From positions 1 to 64,000 of the forward strand of contig JANPIN010000124.1 of assembly GCA_031425035.1 (NCBI GenBank): a stretch of 64,000 nucleotides of DNA, read 5' to 3'. Under the pieces are notes generated by a model. The model was not told the origin of the DNA. It did not search any database and saw nothing but the letters and a program-made list of their open reading frames with translations. This document shows, piece by piece, positions 1 through 8,977 of this stretch (the first letter of the stretch is position 1; every line of letters starts with the position of its first letter). Source of the DNA: M3007 sp031425035. GTDB taxonomy: Bacteria > Bacteroidota > Bacteroidia > Chitinophagales > Saprospiraceae. A program made the translations under genes and the position numbers.

Positions 1-3000
1 ACCGATTGGTACCATCGCGATCACTTCGCCGGTGAACGGCGAGGTTTCTACGATCATACCCGAGATGCTGGCGATCTGCGAGCAGTTGTCGGTGATGAGC
101 ACATCCGGCAGGTTGGTTTGCGAGCAGCAGCTGAAAGGATCGGTCGATACGGTCAGGTTAGCCGGGCAGTCGAAGGTTGGACCTTCGTTGTCCACTACTT
201 TGATGATCTGGTTCACTTCGATAGAAGTACCCAGGCACCAGTCGATGATTGTCCATTTACGGCGGATCTTGTAGGTACCGTCGCATACGTCGATCACTAA
301 GTCTTCGTAGTTCCAGTTGATCGTGCAGCCAACTGGCAGACCGAACACATATGGGAAGCCTTGCAGGCCCTGACCCTCAATCCACTCTGGAGTTGGGTAG
401 GAATTGTTCGTGCACAGGAAGAAAGGAGCGTCGATGCCATCATAGTCTGGTGGCGTGGTCAGGTCAGCTAAAGTCGGTACGGTGAAGTTGATCTTCTGGA
501 TGCAGGTCGAGCTGTTGCCCGAAGCGTCCGTAGCCGTGTATTTACGAGTGATCGTACGGGCAATACCCGAAGCACAGTTACCTGGAGCTTCCGTATCGAT
601 GTACGTCAAAGTAATAGCCGAGCAAGCGTCAGCTGGCGTTACCTGTGGGACGTCTACCGTCACTTCCAGGCCAACAATTTCCACTACACCGTCATCACCA
701 GCGAAGTTGTCGCTGATGGTTACCGTCCAGTTACCGCTGGCGTTCAAACCGTCGAATACGTTCAGTACGTTCGGGCTCGAAGCACCCGGAGCAACGATGG
801 ATTGCAGGTGAGCGCCACCGGCGTTCAACGTAGCACACTGGGTCAGGTTACCTGTACCTTCATCGTCAAACACCACGTCGATAGGGAACTCGGCGCCGAA
901 GCAACCGGTCAGGGTGAACACGTCAGCCGTTTGGCCGCTTGGGGATCTCACCACCATATCCAGATCTGGCAGCCACGTGTGGCCGGTCAGTTTGATACGC
1001 ATGTTGACGTCCAGTACCGGAGTACCCGCCGGCAAGTAGCCATAGTTAAAGGTGTATACCTGTACGTCAGGATTTGGAGCACCAGCTTCACCGATCGGGT
1101 TGTTCGGTTTTTGCGTCAGGATCTGTGGGCCCGTGATAGCCGGGTAAGGCTGGTTGTTCGGGAACACATCCGGGTTGCCGTTACATGGCAGGGTGATGTC
1201 ATGGCAAAGGAGTACCGGTGGCAGTTTGTCTTCGAACTTGATGTTACCCCAGCATTTGTTGCCGGTGGTTGGGTCCGTTACACGCACCTGGTAGGTTTTG
1301 CCGATATCGGCAGGACCAGCGATAGCAGGAGTCCAAGGGCCGTTGCCAAATGGAGCAGTACGGTCCAGTTCTACGATATAGTCGTCATAGCAGCCATAAG
1401 GGCCACCTTCCAATACGTCGTCAGCGCCGACCACGCCCTGGCAGTTTTCGTCTACCGAGAAGTACACCAGGTCGTTACAGACCAGCGAAGTCACAGCATT
1501 CGGGAATTCCAGCACCGTTACGGTGAAGCAGCAAGTAGCCGTGTTACCGGCAGCGTCCGTAGCCAGGAAGCAGTTAGTCGTTACACCACGTGGGAAAGAA
1601 GAACCGGAAGCCAGACCGGAAGTCCGTACGGGCACAGCCGGGGTGACAGCCTGGTAAACCACCGAGCCTTTGAACAAACGTGGGGTGTTGCCCAGTACAG
1701 GGACCGCACCGCCTGCGAAGTGGCCGTTGCTGATGATGCCAATCTGACCGTTGGTGGTCGTTTGGTTACCATTGGAGTAACGCATGAAGTTGCCGTTGGT
1801 GGACTGCACAGCAATACCACGTGCTTCACCCGGTTGCAGGATGAACTGGCTGGCGGCCGGGATCGGCACGAACGTCGTTTGGAAGTAAGAAGTAACGTTG
1901 ACGTTGATATTCTGAGCGCCCGTATTGGTATAGCCGCCGATGTTGGCGGTACCGGTCGTGCTACCGGCGCCGTTGATGGCACCGAGCAGGATCTGGGTGG
2001 TCACCGTACCGTTGAAGGCCGGGCCAGGGAAGTTACCCAGGTTGGCGTTCACACCGGTGATCTTGATCGGCGCAGTGCCGTCGTTGCGAACACCGAAAGT
2101 GATCGTCGCGAATTGGTTCTGCACCGTACCTGTAGAGCCATGGACCTGCGAAGTAGTCGCTGGTCCGAACAGTGGGCAGTTATCCGTGAAGCTGGTAGTG
2201 TAGTTCACGATCTGCTCGCAAGCACCTGGATCCAGGTTGATGGTGATGTTGCTTGGGCAGGAAATGATCGGAGCGACCAGGTCGTTGATAATGATCGTCT
2301 GCGTCAGCACCATACCGTTCGGCAGGGTGAAGGTGATCGTGTGGGTACCCAAAGGCAATACAGCCGAGGTAAAGGTCGTACCTGGGTCTTGGTTGACACC
2401 TGGAGCGACGCCGTTTACCCGGATGTTCACTTGCGTACCTGCCGCGCAGGTAGCGGTAATTGCCGGTACGGTCACCGTAACGGCCGAACCGCACACGGCA
2501 GGATTGGTGCCGTTTACCGTCAGGTTAGGCAGCGAAGCGGCCACAAAACCGCAAGGCGGGGCGAAGGTGATCGACCAGCCGAGCATCACACCGGAGTCGC
2601 CGCCGGCGCTATCGTAAATACGCAGCACCCAGGTACCGTTCTGGGCAGCAGTGAAGGCGGACAGGGTAGCCACGTTCAGCACAGTGGATCCACCGCAAGT
2701 CAGGGTGCCCAGGGTACCCTGGGGCCGGAAAGTACCGGTAAACGGTGGTGCGCCAGCCCCAATAGGGTTGGCAGCGGCATCGCTGAATACGGTGTTGGTG
2801 TAGTTATCACCGGTACCGCCGAGGCCCAGGGCCAGCGCGATGGCTTGGCCGTTCGGGGCCACGAGCACCATGTTCAGGTCGCCGTCCCAGGTGTGGGTGA
2901 GGTTCAACTGCACGCTCTGCACGATCTGGTTGGTCAGGCCGGCTGTAGTCAAGTTGAAATTGGTACCGTTGGTGCCGGCCACCTGTGGCGCTACGCCACA

Positions 3001-3144
3001 ACCGCCGGTTCCAACCGAGGGAATTAATGAGTTGCCCGCCGTGTTTACGGTGCTGCCGTTGAAAGTCTGGGCATTCAGGGCCCCTACCGCCAGGATCGCA
3101 CATAGCGCAGACAACACGAATGTTGAGAGTCTCTTACTAATCAT
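1..3144 (-). CDS. Giant secreted adhesin with two P-like domains and HYR domains (C-terminus outside window)
   Basis: The frame is open from the ATG at 3144 to the left edge (1,048 codons, no stop), so the C-terminus, probably a T9SS sorting domain, is missing. A signal peptide covers about residues 1-26 and ends in ALNAQ. Two proprotein-convertase P-like beta-sandwich domains lie near residues 35-185 (motif HTWDGDLNMVLVAPNG) and 675-830 (motif HTWLPDLDMVVRSPSGQ). HYR-type Ig-like modules with paired Cys and DNC motifs lie near 289-325 and 986-1024. The middle shares long blocks with the adhesin at 8978-13615 (FGNGPW, GNKCWGN), so they are paralogues. Expected role: cell-surface adhesion or matrix protein exported by T9SS. 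Codon use is strongly restricted (AAC, TTC, ATC, CTG nearly throughout), unlike the neighbouring adhesins, which suggests very high expression. It follows the small secreted gene at 3201-3659 by 56 bp on the same strand. Confidence 0.9.
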   Translation of the reverse strand, partial: MISKRLSTFVLSALCAILAVGALNAQTFNGSTVNTAGNSLIPSVGTGGCGVAPQVAGTNGTNFNLTTAGLTNQIVQSVQLNLTHTWDGDLNMVLVAPNGQAIALALGLGGTGDNYTNTVFSDAAANPIGAGAPPFTGTFRPQGTLGTLTCGGSTVLNVATLSAFTAAQNGTWVLRIYDSAGGDSGVMLGWSITFAPPCGFVAASLPNLTVNGTNPAVCGSAVTVTVPAITATCAAGTQVNIRVNGVAPGVNQDPGTTFTSAVLPLGTHTITFTLPNGMVLTQTIIINDLVAPIISCPSNITINLDPGACEQIVNYTTSFTDNCPLFGPATTSQVHGSTGTVQNQFATITFGVRNDGTAPIKITGVNANLGNFPGPAFNGTVTTQILLGAINGAGSTTGTANIGGYTNTGAQNINVNVTSYFQTTFVPIPAASQFILQPGEARGIAVQSTNGNFMRYSNGNQTTTNGQIGIISNGHFAGGAVPVLGNTPRLFKGSVVYQAVTPAVPVRTSGLASGSSFPRGVTTNCFLATDAAGNTATCCFTVTVLEFPNAVTSLVCNDLVYFSVDENCQGVVGADDVLEGGPYGCYDDYIVELDRTAPFGNGPWTPAIAGPADIGKTYQVRVTDPTTGNKCWGNIKFEDKLPPVLLCHDITLPCNGNPDVFPNNQPYPAITGPQILTQKPNNPIGEAGAPNPDVQVYTFNYGYLPAGTPVLDVNMRIKLTGHTWLPDLDMVVRSPSGQTADVFTLTGCFGAEFPIDVVFDDEGTGNLTQCATLNAGGAHLQSIVAPGASSPNVLNVFDGLNASGNWTVTISDNFAGDDGVVEIVGLEVTVDVPQVTPADACSAITLTYIDTEAPGNCASGIARTITRKYTATDASGNSSTCIQKINFTVPTLADLTTPPDYDGIDAPFFLCTNNSYPTPEWIEGQGLQGFPYVFGLPVGCTINWNYEDLVIDVCDGTYKIRRKWTIIDWCLGTSIEVNQIIKVVDNEGPTFDCPANLTVSTDPFSCCSQTNLPDVLITDNCSQIASISGMIVETSPFTGEVIAMVPIG

Positions 3145-3200
3145 GAGATTAAGTGAATTTTACGTTGGAAAAAGAGAGAACAAACTAATGGTAAGCGGAA

Positions 3201-3659
3201 TTACTGAGCCAGCACGCCGAGCATATCGTTGTAGATAGTGTTCCAGTCGTTGTTGCTGACTCCCGGAAGCACCGGATTGGCATCCACGCTCTGGTTGTCT
3301 GGACCAGTTGGCGAGTAGCGGTAATAGTTGTTGTAAGCAGCAACCGGTACTTCTACGCCGATCTCCAGGTCTTTCACGATATCCTGATAGATCACCATTT
3401 TGATTTTCGCTGCCGAAGCGTTTCCAGCCTGGTTGTTACTCAGCGCATTGTCCAGGTACGAAATCTCCGCGTTGAGCGCGACTTTAGCCGAGGCTACGTC
3501 CTTCCATGGTGCAGTGGTCTTAATTGGCGAAGCGGATACACCTGCTGGTCCGGTCAACGTCTGCGCTTGTGCGCTGTTGGCTCCGAAAAACAGTCCGCCC
3601 AGCAAGAAAGCCAATGACAACAAGGATGGCATTCCTAGTTTTGCAAACATTTTTTTCAT
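3201..3659 (-). CDS. Small secreted protein of unknown function, upstream of giant adhesin
   Basis: A 152-residue protein with a clear signal peptide: basic MKKMFAKLG, a hydrophobic stretch, and likely cleavage after ANSAQAQ around residue 33. The mature part is about 120 residues, rich in Asn, Ala and Tyr, with a helical middle (about 55-100) and a Tyr/Asn/Pro-rich tail (YNNYYRYSPTGPDNQ). I recognise no family. It lies 56 bp upstream of the giant P-domain adhesin on the same strand and is probably co-transcribed with it. Possible roles are a secreted partner, chaperone or matrix subunit of that adhesin, but this is only context. The ATG at 3659 is chosen because it gives a complete signal peptide. 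Confidence 0.75.
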   Translation of the reverse strand: MKKMFAKLGMPSLLSLAFLLGGLFFGANSAQAQTLTGPAGVSASPIKTTAPWKDVASAKVALNAEISYLDNALSNNQAGNASAAKIKMVIYQDIVKDLEIGVEVPVAAYNNYYRYSPTGPDNQSVDANPVLPGVSNNDWNTIYNDMLGVLAQ

Positions 3660-3929
3660 GTCAAAAAATGATTTTGTTAAAAATGAAATAATGGTAGTGA
3701 AAAAATCAATCCCTTGCGGGTACTTAAATACGTATGTGCAGTAACCTCATCGTCTGGACTAGCCAATCGATAAGGTCTATGGAATTAATAACAGACAGCG
3801 AAGGAAAAATCGGTAAAAAAAACCTTCATGAGAATGCGCGGGTATGATTCAAGGAATCAGAGGGATGATTAAAGTAAAAACTATGCAGCGAAAATCTTGC
3901 CAAACTCACGCCAGCCGAAAAATTAATTT

Positions 3930-3946
3930 GCAACGGTCACCGTTGC
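3930..3946. other. Perfect short hairpin in the leader of the adhesin operon
   Basis: GCAACGG-TCA-CCGTTGC is a perfect 7-bp stem with a 3-nt loop. On the minus strand it is followed by AAATTAATTTTT, which makes it terminator-like. It lies 271 nt before the ATG at 3659 and downstream of the candidate start site near 4078, so it could be an attenuator or an RNA-stabilising structure. This is positional inference. Confidence 0.3.
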
Positions 3947-4083
3947 CGCGGATCAGAAAAAAAGTTAAGAGAGGGGAAAGCCCCTGGCCCGGGTGGGCTG
4001 GAAACCGGAACGTTGACGGAGGATGCCAACGACTTCCACTCATGAGATCAAGGATTAAAATAATGAGATAAGCATTTCGGGGA

Positions 4084-4091
4084 CAAAAATA
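4084..4091 (-). promoter_or_regulatory. Candidate -7 box for the secreted-protein/adhesin operon
   Basis: On the minus strand TATTTTTG fits the Bacteroidota -7 consensus TANNTTTG exactly. No TTTG/TTG is found at the usual 19-21 nt upstream, so only half of the promoter is present. If used, the leader would be about 420 nt. Confidence 0.3.
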
Positions 4092-4460
4092 GACAAGTTT
4101 GACAAACCTGTATTTTTTAAGGTTGAAAATTTTGCATAGATTTTTTGAGGTCGAGCCGCACGGACAGCCTAATATATTATCTGTAAAGGATTTACGTACT
4201 TTTATACCTTGCAAATGCCGCACATGCCTCGATTGGTCCGTCTTCCACGGTCGTTCGGCATCCGGAGGCAAATGCCGCAACCGGCTCGTCATCCATAACA
4301 GCAACCGGACCTTTCCAAAAAACCAAAGAGTATGGCCTGGACGATATAAGTGCGGGCACGGGCCAACTTTTTCAAATACGATCAGGCTGGCGACCTCGGC
4401 CTATATATGTTCCATTAACCACCGACCTGCGTGGTGTCACAAGTCATCATCAAATAATGA

Positions 4461-4498
4461 TTTTGTTGCAGCAAAATGAACATTACTACTTACTTTTG
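4461..4498 (+). promoter_or_regulatory. Promoter of the small lipoprotein gene
   Basis: TTTTGTTG (4461-4468) and TACTTTTG (4491-4498) match the Bacteroidota -33/-7 elements with a spacer of about 22 nt. The predicted start near 4505 leaves a leader of about 20 nt before the ATG at 4527. Confidence 0.55.
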
Positions 4499-4526
4499 CG
4501 CAATTTCTAACAAAAACACACTTTTC

Positions 4527-4976
4527 ATGAAGAAAATATCCTTATTCATCCTGGCGCTGTCTTTTTTCACAGCTTGTAAAAATGACCCGTCAGCAGCATC
4601 CGCCGCAACCGACACTACTCCGTCCACTACTGTTGCGCCAGCGCCGGATCTGGAAGCTGGAAAGGCAGCCGCCATGGTACAGTATAAAATGCTGAACGAT
4701 CTGATTACCGATATAGACGCCATGCCGGCCGACTTTCGTAATAAACCCGAAGTAGTGGCTATTCGTAACGAAATGGGTGATATTTCTGGTAAAGCCACCA
4801 GGATGATGACATATATTCAACCGGAAGCCACTGCTGAGAAAACGGTTAAATCTGATCGTGAATTAAACGATGCACCTGATGTCGCTGATGTCATCAGCAG
4901 CATGCAGCGTTATGGAGAGATTATTACAGCTGACCGCGCTAAATTCGACGCACTGGCTGGAAGTTATAAAAAGTAA
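4527..4976 (+). CDS. Small lipoprotein of unknown function
   Basis: A 149-residue protein that starts at the ATG at 4527, giving a short lipoprotein signal MKKISLFILALSFFTAC with the lipidated Cys at residue 17. A longer frame upstream lacks a signal peptide and crosses the promoter. After an Ala/Thr/Ser-rich linker (about 20-45) the rest is charged and predicted helical (KAAAMVQYKMLNDLITDID; later KATRMMTYIQPEA). I recognise no domain. It is probably anchored to a membrane facing the periplasm. The gene stands alone between its own promoter and a strong terminator, so it is a monocistronic unit. Confidence 0.8.
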   Translation: MKKISLFILALSFFTACKNDPSAASAATDTTPSTTVAPAPDLEAGKAAAMVQYKMLNDLITDIDAMPADFRNKPEVVAIRNEMGDISGKATRMMTYIQPEATAEKTVKSDRELNDAPDVADVISSMQRYGEIITADRAKFDALAGSYKK

Positions 4977-4981
4977 AGCTT

Positions 4982-5030
4982 CATTAGTGGCTATTCTGAA
5001 CATTTAGAATAGCCACTAATGTTTTAGTTT
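4982..5030 (+). terminator. Rho-independent terminator after the lipoprotein gene
   Basis: A perfect 16-bp stem (CATTAGTGGCTATTCT at 4982-4997 with its complement at 5006-5021), an 8-nt loop, then TTTTAGTTT. It starts 6 bp after the stop codon and lies between convergent genes. Confidence 0.85.
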
Positions 5031-5131
5031 ACACTAGTATATAGTGCTTTAACCTTACATTTTAATTAAAATTTTTTACACTAATAATTAATTAAGCGTA
5101 GATAAAATAATTAGTCTAGATAAATATGTTA

Positions 5132-8100
5132 TTAATGTGCGAATATCAACACTCCACCAGTAATACGCTGACCCGAAGTTTCCAGCCGACAAATATAAGC
5201 ACCCGCACCGGGCAATGCGGATCCAGGTACGCGCCACTGTTGATGGCCGGCTGTTAAATCGGCTTTTTGAACGAATACGGGCCGGCCCAAGGCATCTGAA
5301 ATCAGCAAATGCACTTCCCCGGGCTCGGCCAGTTCAAAAGTAAAAGTTACTTCCTCTGAAAATGGGTTTGGAAAAGCTTGCCACCCGCTTTTTGCGTTCC
5401 TGCCGGGCCCTGTAGCCGTTGGAAAACGCAGGGCCAGTGGCCCGACAACCAGCTCTTCACCTGCATATGCTTCCGCCCGCAAATTTTCCTGCCGTAATCG
5501 GACAGACTGCCGCAAACTGCCTCCCCGCTTGGGTAATATATGCAGTATGAGTAGCATAGAATCACCAGCGGCCACTTGTTGTTGGCCATTATCCCAGCTC
5601 ACGGCCAGGGACTGCCGCCCGGATTGTGCAAAATGACTGTAATTTAAGGCATTACCGGGTGATAATTCGGTGCTTTCCAGTTCCAGCTGCGCCTGATCAA
5701 ACAACATTTCAAACTGAAAACCGGAAAGCGCAGACCAGTTTTTTAAGACCAGCGGGACCGCAACCGGCACATTTGGTAACAAGCTCAGATCTGGCAAGTC
5801 CAGCCAGGCGGTATCCTGCGGCGAGCGTGGATCGGCAGCATTGGTGTTGTCGTTCAAATCACCCAGTTTGATGCCGATAAAATCCTGGTTTATCTGATCC
5901 TGCGTTACACTCGCCAGGGTAATTACCTCCGGAAGAGCAGTAGTGAAAGGGTTAAGCGAATCGGCAAATGTGTAATTAGCCGGCAAAAAACGCCAGGAAG
6001 TGCTGCCGGGCACGGTGTCATAAATGCCAAGAATGAGCTTGCGCAACTGCAAAATGTCGAAGGTGGTCACCGATCCCGAGCGGTTAGCATCGGCCGCCAG
6101 GATCTTATAGGGAGACGTCAGCGTCTGTACCCCAAGAATATGCCGGGAGATCAGCACCAGGTCGTAGGTGCTCACCCCGTTGAGCCACTTGGCATTGTTC
6201 GCCGGTCGTAAAATATAGGAGCCAACCGGCAGGTCGCTGAAAACGTAATGCCCGGTGATATCACAGTCCGTGGTTTCCTGCAATCCATCCCCCGTTACCT
6301 CCACGGGGATTTCTGCCAGCGCCTGCCCACCTGGCATGCGGATGGACCCACTGATAGCATGCAGGAATGTGCCGCAGTAACTACCGTTATCCTGAACGTT
6401 CACCAGGGTATGGCAGGTCGAGTAATTGCCGGCATTATCGCCAACCGTTAATACAACTTGTTGATAACCAAGATTTTGACACGTTAATATACTTGGAAAA
6501 GCGATGAATGTCAACTCGTCCGACGGCGTACAATTATCGGAACTGCCGCCATTCAGCAGGGTAGGGGCCAGGGCGTACTGACCGTTAGGCCCCATATTTA
6601 CGGCCAGGCCATTGATACAGACGGCGGCCGGCGCGCTTTCGTCCTGTACCGTGATGTGCAGGGTACGTTGCGCTACATTGCCGCAGCCGTCGCCGGCACT
6701 AAAGACAACCGTATGCAACCCGACCGGATACAGCCCCGAAGCATTTTGCCCCGCAGCAGCATAAGCGCTGTTGTGGGTAATAGTGACCGTCGTACTACAG
6801 TCTGTAGCCGTGGCATCAGGCAGATTAATTTGCGCCATACAGCCGGCCTGGTCGGGGCTGACCGTCACATCCGCCGGAATACTGAGCTCGGGAGCGACAT
6901 TATCGCGCACATCGATTACCTGAGTGCCCGACCAGTAGCCTGCCGTACCGCCGTTCGGATTGTGAATGCAAAAATCTATGACTTCCCAGGTCCGGATAAT
7001 GCGAAAACAGGCCGGTGGTGCGATCTGAAAAAGCTGATCGCTAAAGGTGACCGAAGGCGCGAAACAGGACTGCCCGGTGATTGTTGGCTGTCCGGTGGCC
7101 GCAGGAACCGTGGAGCTGGCGCTGCTGCAGCTATTGATCGTTATATTGGGGGGGAATACTACGGTCATCGTGTTAACCGGCGCCATCGTGATGTGCTGGG
7201 TACAGATTTTGGTGTTGGCGGCGGCATCCGTAGCCTTCCAGATGCGCGTAATGGCGCCCAGGTGGCAACCATCCAGCGTAACGACATGGGTCGAATCCAG
7301 GCTCTGTAAGGCGCAATTGTCCGTTGCGGTGGCTTGTCCCGTAAGACTGAGTAACCGGTAATCCTGCTGGCAATTCAGCGTCACATCACCCGGACAAAGT
7401 AATACGGGCTTTAGAAAATCGCGTACCGACACCTCGACGGTACAAAAATTTTCCAGCCCTACCTCGTCCGTAGCGCGTAAAAACAGGGATAAAGTGGTGC
7501 CTACTTCGGCGCAGCTCACCTCTAAGCCGGGGGCATAGGTCACATCGTCGCGGCTTACGGCTAGCGAAATGGTTCCGCACTGATCATAACTACCCCCGTC
7601 CATCGCGCTCGCGTTAACAAAAGCGCTGCCACTGGAAGATACGGCAACCTGCAAAGCCGCGGTACAAATAGCGGTTGGCGGGGAATTGTCTACCACCGTT
7701 ACCAGCGCCGTGGTGGCTGCGCTGTTTCCGCAGGCGTCCGTGGCCCTGTAGGTAACCACGTGGCTACCCAGTGCCACGCCCGTAAAAGGGCCGAAACCGC
7801 TGCCGTACTCCCAGGTGGCGCTGGTCGTTACGGTGGAACAATTATCGGTGGCCGTGGCTGCCGGTAGCGAAACGGTCGCGCTGCAGCTATATCCGTACGT
7901 ACCCACGGTCAGATTCGCCGGCGCGGTCACGATCGGTGGGGTTTTATCTTCTACTTTAATAAGTTGAATGCGCTGCGTAATGGTACTCGTGCAAAATTCA
8001 ATGAGGGTCCAGGAACGGACTACCGTATAACCGGCTGGCAGACACTGGTTTATGGTTTGATCGCTATACGTGATCCCCAATTCACAAAAGCCCCCGTTAT

Positions 8101-8851
8101 CGATCGGCTGCCCGGCGATAGTCGGCTGGCCACTCAGCTCCAGGTCATTCGGGTCTTGTCCGCAAGCCAGTGGAGGCAGTGCAAATCCGTCGTGATTAGG
8201 CGGAAAAACAACGTCGCCGGCTATCGTTCGGCGCAGCCAGATTTTCTGTACACAGCTGGAAGAATTATCATGCTGATCACTTACCGTCCAGTGGCGGTCG
8301 ATGCGGCGAATAACGGGGTAACCGGCGTGGAGGCCACTGCAACCCAGGTCCGTTTCCGTATCAAAAAACTGATAATCAAGCAGGGGCAGGAGCGTGCAGT
8401 TATCGCTCATAGTGGGCAGCCCGAGGGCGGCAACACTGGCGTCCTGGTTGCAGAGTACGGTCTTGTCCGGGCAACTCAGTACGGGGGGCAGCGCATCCTG
8501 GACTTCTATGCTTCCGGAACAGCTGTTGCCGGTACTCAGGTGCCTGACCGTAGCCGTAATGGTTTGACCTATATTGCTGCAATTCAACGGGTTAATGAGG
8601 GGTACACCCTGTGCCGTATAAAGTTTTAGTTCTAAAGGACCCGGACAGGAGGACGCTGCATTGGGCGCGATCAGCTGGGTAGTAATCGTCGCCTGACCGG
8701 TATTGTCCAGGGAAACGGAGAGGTTCTGGTTACACGTCAACGTACATTGTGCCGACATGGAAGACAGGGGGAACAGATAAGCCAGTAATGGCACAAACAG
8801 AGCAAGCCGCCCGGCAACTGCCGGACAGTTAATACGAATCGGTTGGGACAT
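5132..8851 (-). CDS. T9SS-exported HYR/dockerin adhesin
   Basis: A 1,239-residue secreted protein. The signal peptide covers about residues 1-34 (ending SSMSAQ). The body repeats HYR/Ig-like modules with the hallmarks PP(V/T)-x-CP, TATDNC and ATDACGN (for example near 315-410 and 690-790). A carboxypeptidase-regulatory-like fold (about 850-895) leads into a dockerin-like Ca-binding pair, with ADANRSGSVTTFDI followed by LRKLILG near 905-945. The last ~75 residues (FPNPFSEEVTF onward) are a type A T9SS C-terminal sorting domain. The expected role is surface adhesion or matrix binding. It lies 126 bp downstream of the paralogue at 8978-13615, separated by a terminator, so it probably has its own promoter. 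Its codon use is ordinary, unlike the gene at 1-3144. Confidence 0.93.
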   Translation of the reverse strand: MSQPIRINCPAVAGRLALFVPLLAYLFPLSSMSAQCTLTCNQNLSVSLDNTGQATITTQLIAPNAASSCPGPLELKLYTAQGVPLINPLNCSNIGQTITATVRHLSTGNSCSGSIEVQDALPPVLSCPDKTVLCNQDASVAALGLPTMSDNCTLLPLLDYQFFDTETDLGCSGLHAGYPVIRRIDRHWTVSDQHDNSSSCVQKIWLRRTIAGDVVFPPNHDGFALPPLACGQDPNDLELSGQPTIAGQPIDNGGFCELGITYSDQTINQCLPAGYTVVRSWTLIEFCTSTITQRIQLIKVEDKTPPIVTAPANLTVGTYGYSCSATVSLPAATATDNCSTVTTSATWEYGSGFGPFTGVALGSHVVTYRATDACGNSAATTALVTVVDNSPPTAICTAALQVAVSSSGSAFVNASAMDGGSYDQCGTISLAVSRDDVTYAPGLEVSCAEVGTTLSLFLRATDEVGLENFCTVEVSVRDFLKPVLLCPGDVTLNCQQDYRLLSLTGQATATDNCALQSLDSTHVVTLDGCHLGAITRIWKATDAAANTKICTQHITMAPVNTMTVVFPPNITINSCSSASSTVPAATGQPTITGQSCFAPSVTFSDQLFQIAPPACFRIIRTWEVIDFCIHNPNGGTAGYWSGTQVIDVRDNVAPELSIPADVTVSPDQAGCMAQINLPDATATDCSTTVTITHNSAYAAAGQNASGLYPVGLHTVVFSAGDGCGNVAQRTLHITVQDESAPAAVCINGLAVNMGPNGQYALAPTLLNGGSSDNCTPSDELTFIAFPSILTCQNLGYQQVVLTVGDNAGNYSTCHTLVNVQDNGSYCGTFLHAISGSIRMPGGQALAEIPVEVTGDGLQETTDCDITGHYVFSDLPVGSYILRPANNAKWLNGVSTYDLVLISRHILGVQTLTSPYKILAADANRSGSVTTFDILQLRKLILGIYDTVPGSTSWRFLPANYTFADSLNPFTTALPEVITLASVTQDQINQDFIGIKLGDLNDNTNAADPRSPQDTAWLDLPDLSLLPNVPVAVPLVLKNWSALSGFQFEMLFDQAQLELESTELSPGNALNYSHFAQSGRQSLAVSWDNGQQQVAAGDSMLLILHILPKRGGSLRQSVRLRQENLRAEAYAGEELVVGPLALRFPTATGPGRNAKSGWQAFPNPFSEEVTFTFELAEPGEVHLLISDALGRPVFVQKADLTAGHQQWRVPGSALPGAGAYICRLETSGQRITGGVLIFAH

Positions 8852-8903
8852 TGGCGGATGGATTAAGCCTGAAAATAATGTCTGTTCTGGAATGTCATGG
8901 GAT

Positions 8904-8940
8904 TAAAAAAAGGTCGTCGGGGAGGCCCTTGCGGCCTCCC
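8904..8940 (-). terminator. Terminator of the 1,545-residue adhesin gene
   Basis: On the minus strand GGGAGGCC and GGCCTCCC form an 8-bp GC-rich stem around a 5-nt loop, followed eight bases later by a run of seven T (plus-strand A run 8905-8911). It separates the two tandem adhesin genes. Confidence 0.75.
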
Positions 8941-8977
8941 TACCAATAACCGGGCGCAAAATTAATGCCACGTTTAA

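Larger units (their letters stand above)
3660..4526. other. Long gene-poor intergenic region (867 bp)
   Basis: No reading frame here has the codon pattern or start context of a gene; short frames on both strands look random. It contains a possible minus-strand -7 box (4084-4091), a 17-nt hairpin (3930-3946) that would lie in the long 5' leader of the secreted-protein/adhesin operon, and a plus-strand promoter at its right end. Base composition changes from AT-rich (3660-3860) to mixed. A long structured leader for the minus-strand operon is plausible. Confidence 0.5.

Noticed and set aside
802..3027. A 741-codon open frame on the plus strand
   Set aside because: It is the antisense shadow of the giant adhesin, kept open by that gene's restricted codon use. 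The translation is rich in Arg/Val/Gly with no domain, signal peptide or start context.
3844..4479. Short open frames on both strands in the gene-poor region
   Set aside because: No signal peptide, domain, plausible start context or codon pattern; they overlap the hairpin and promoter candidates.
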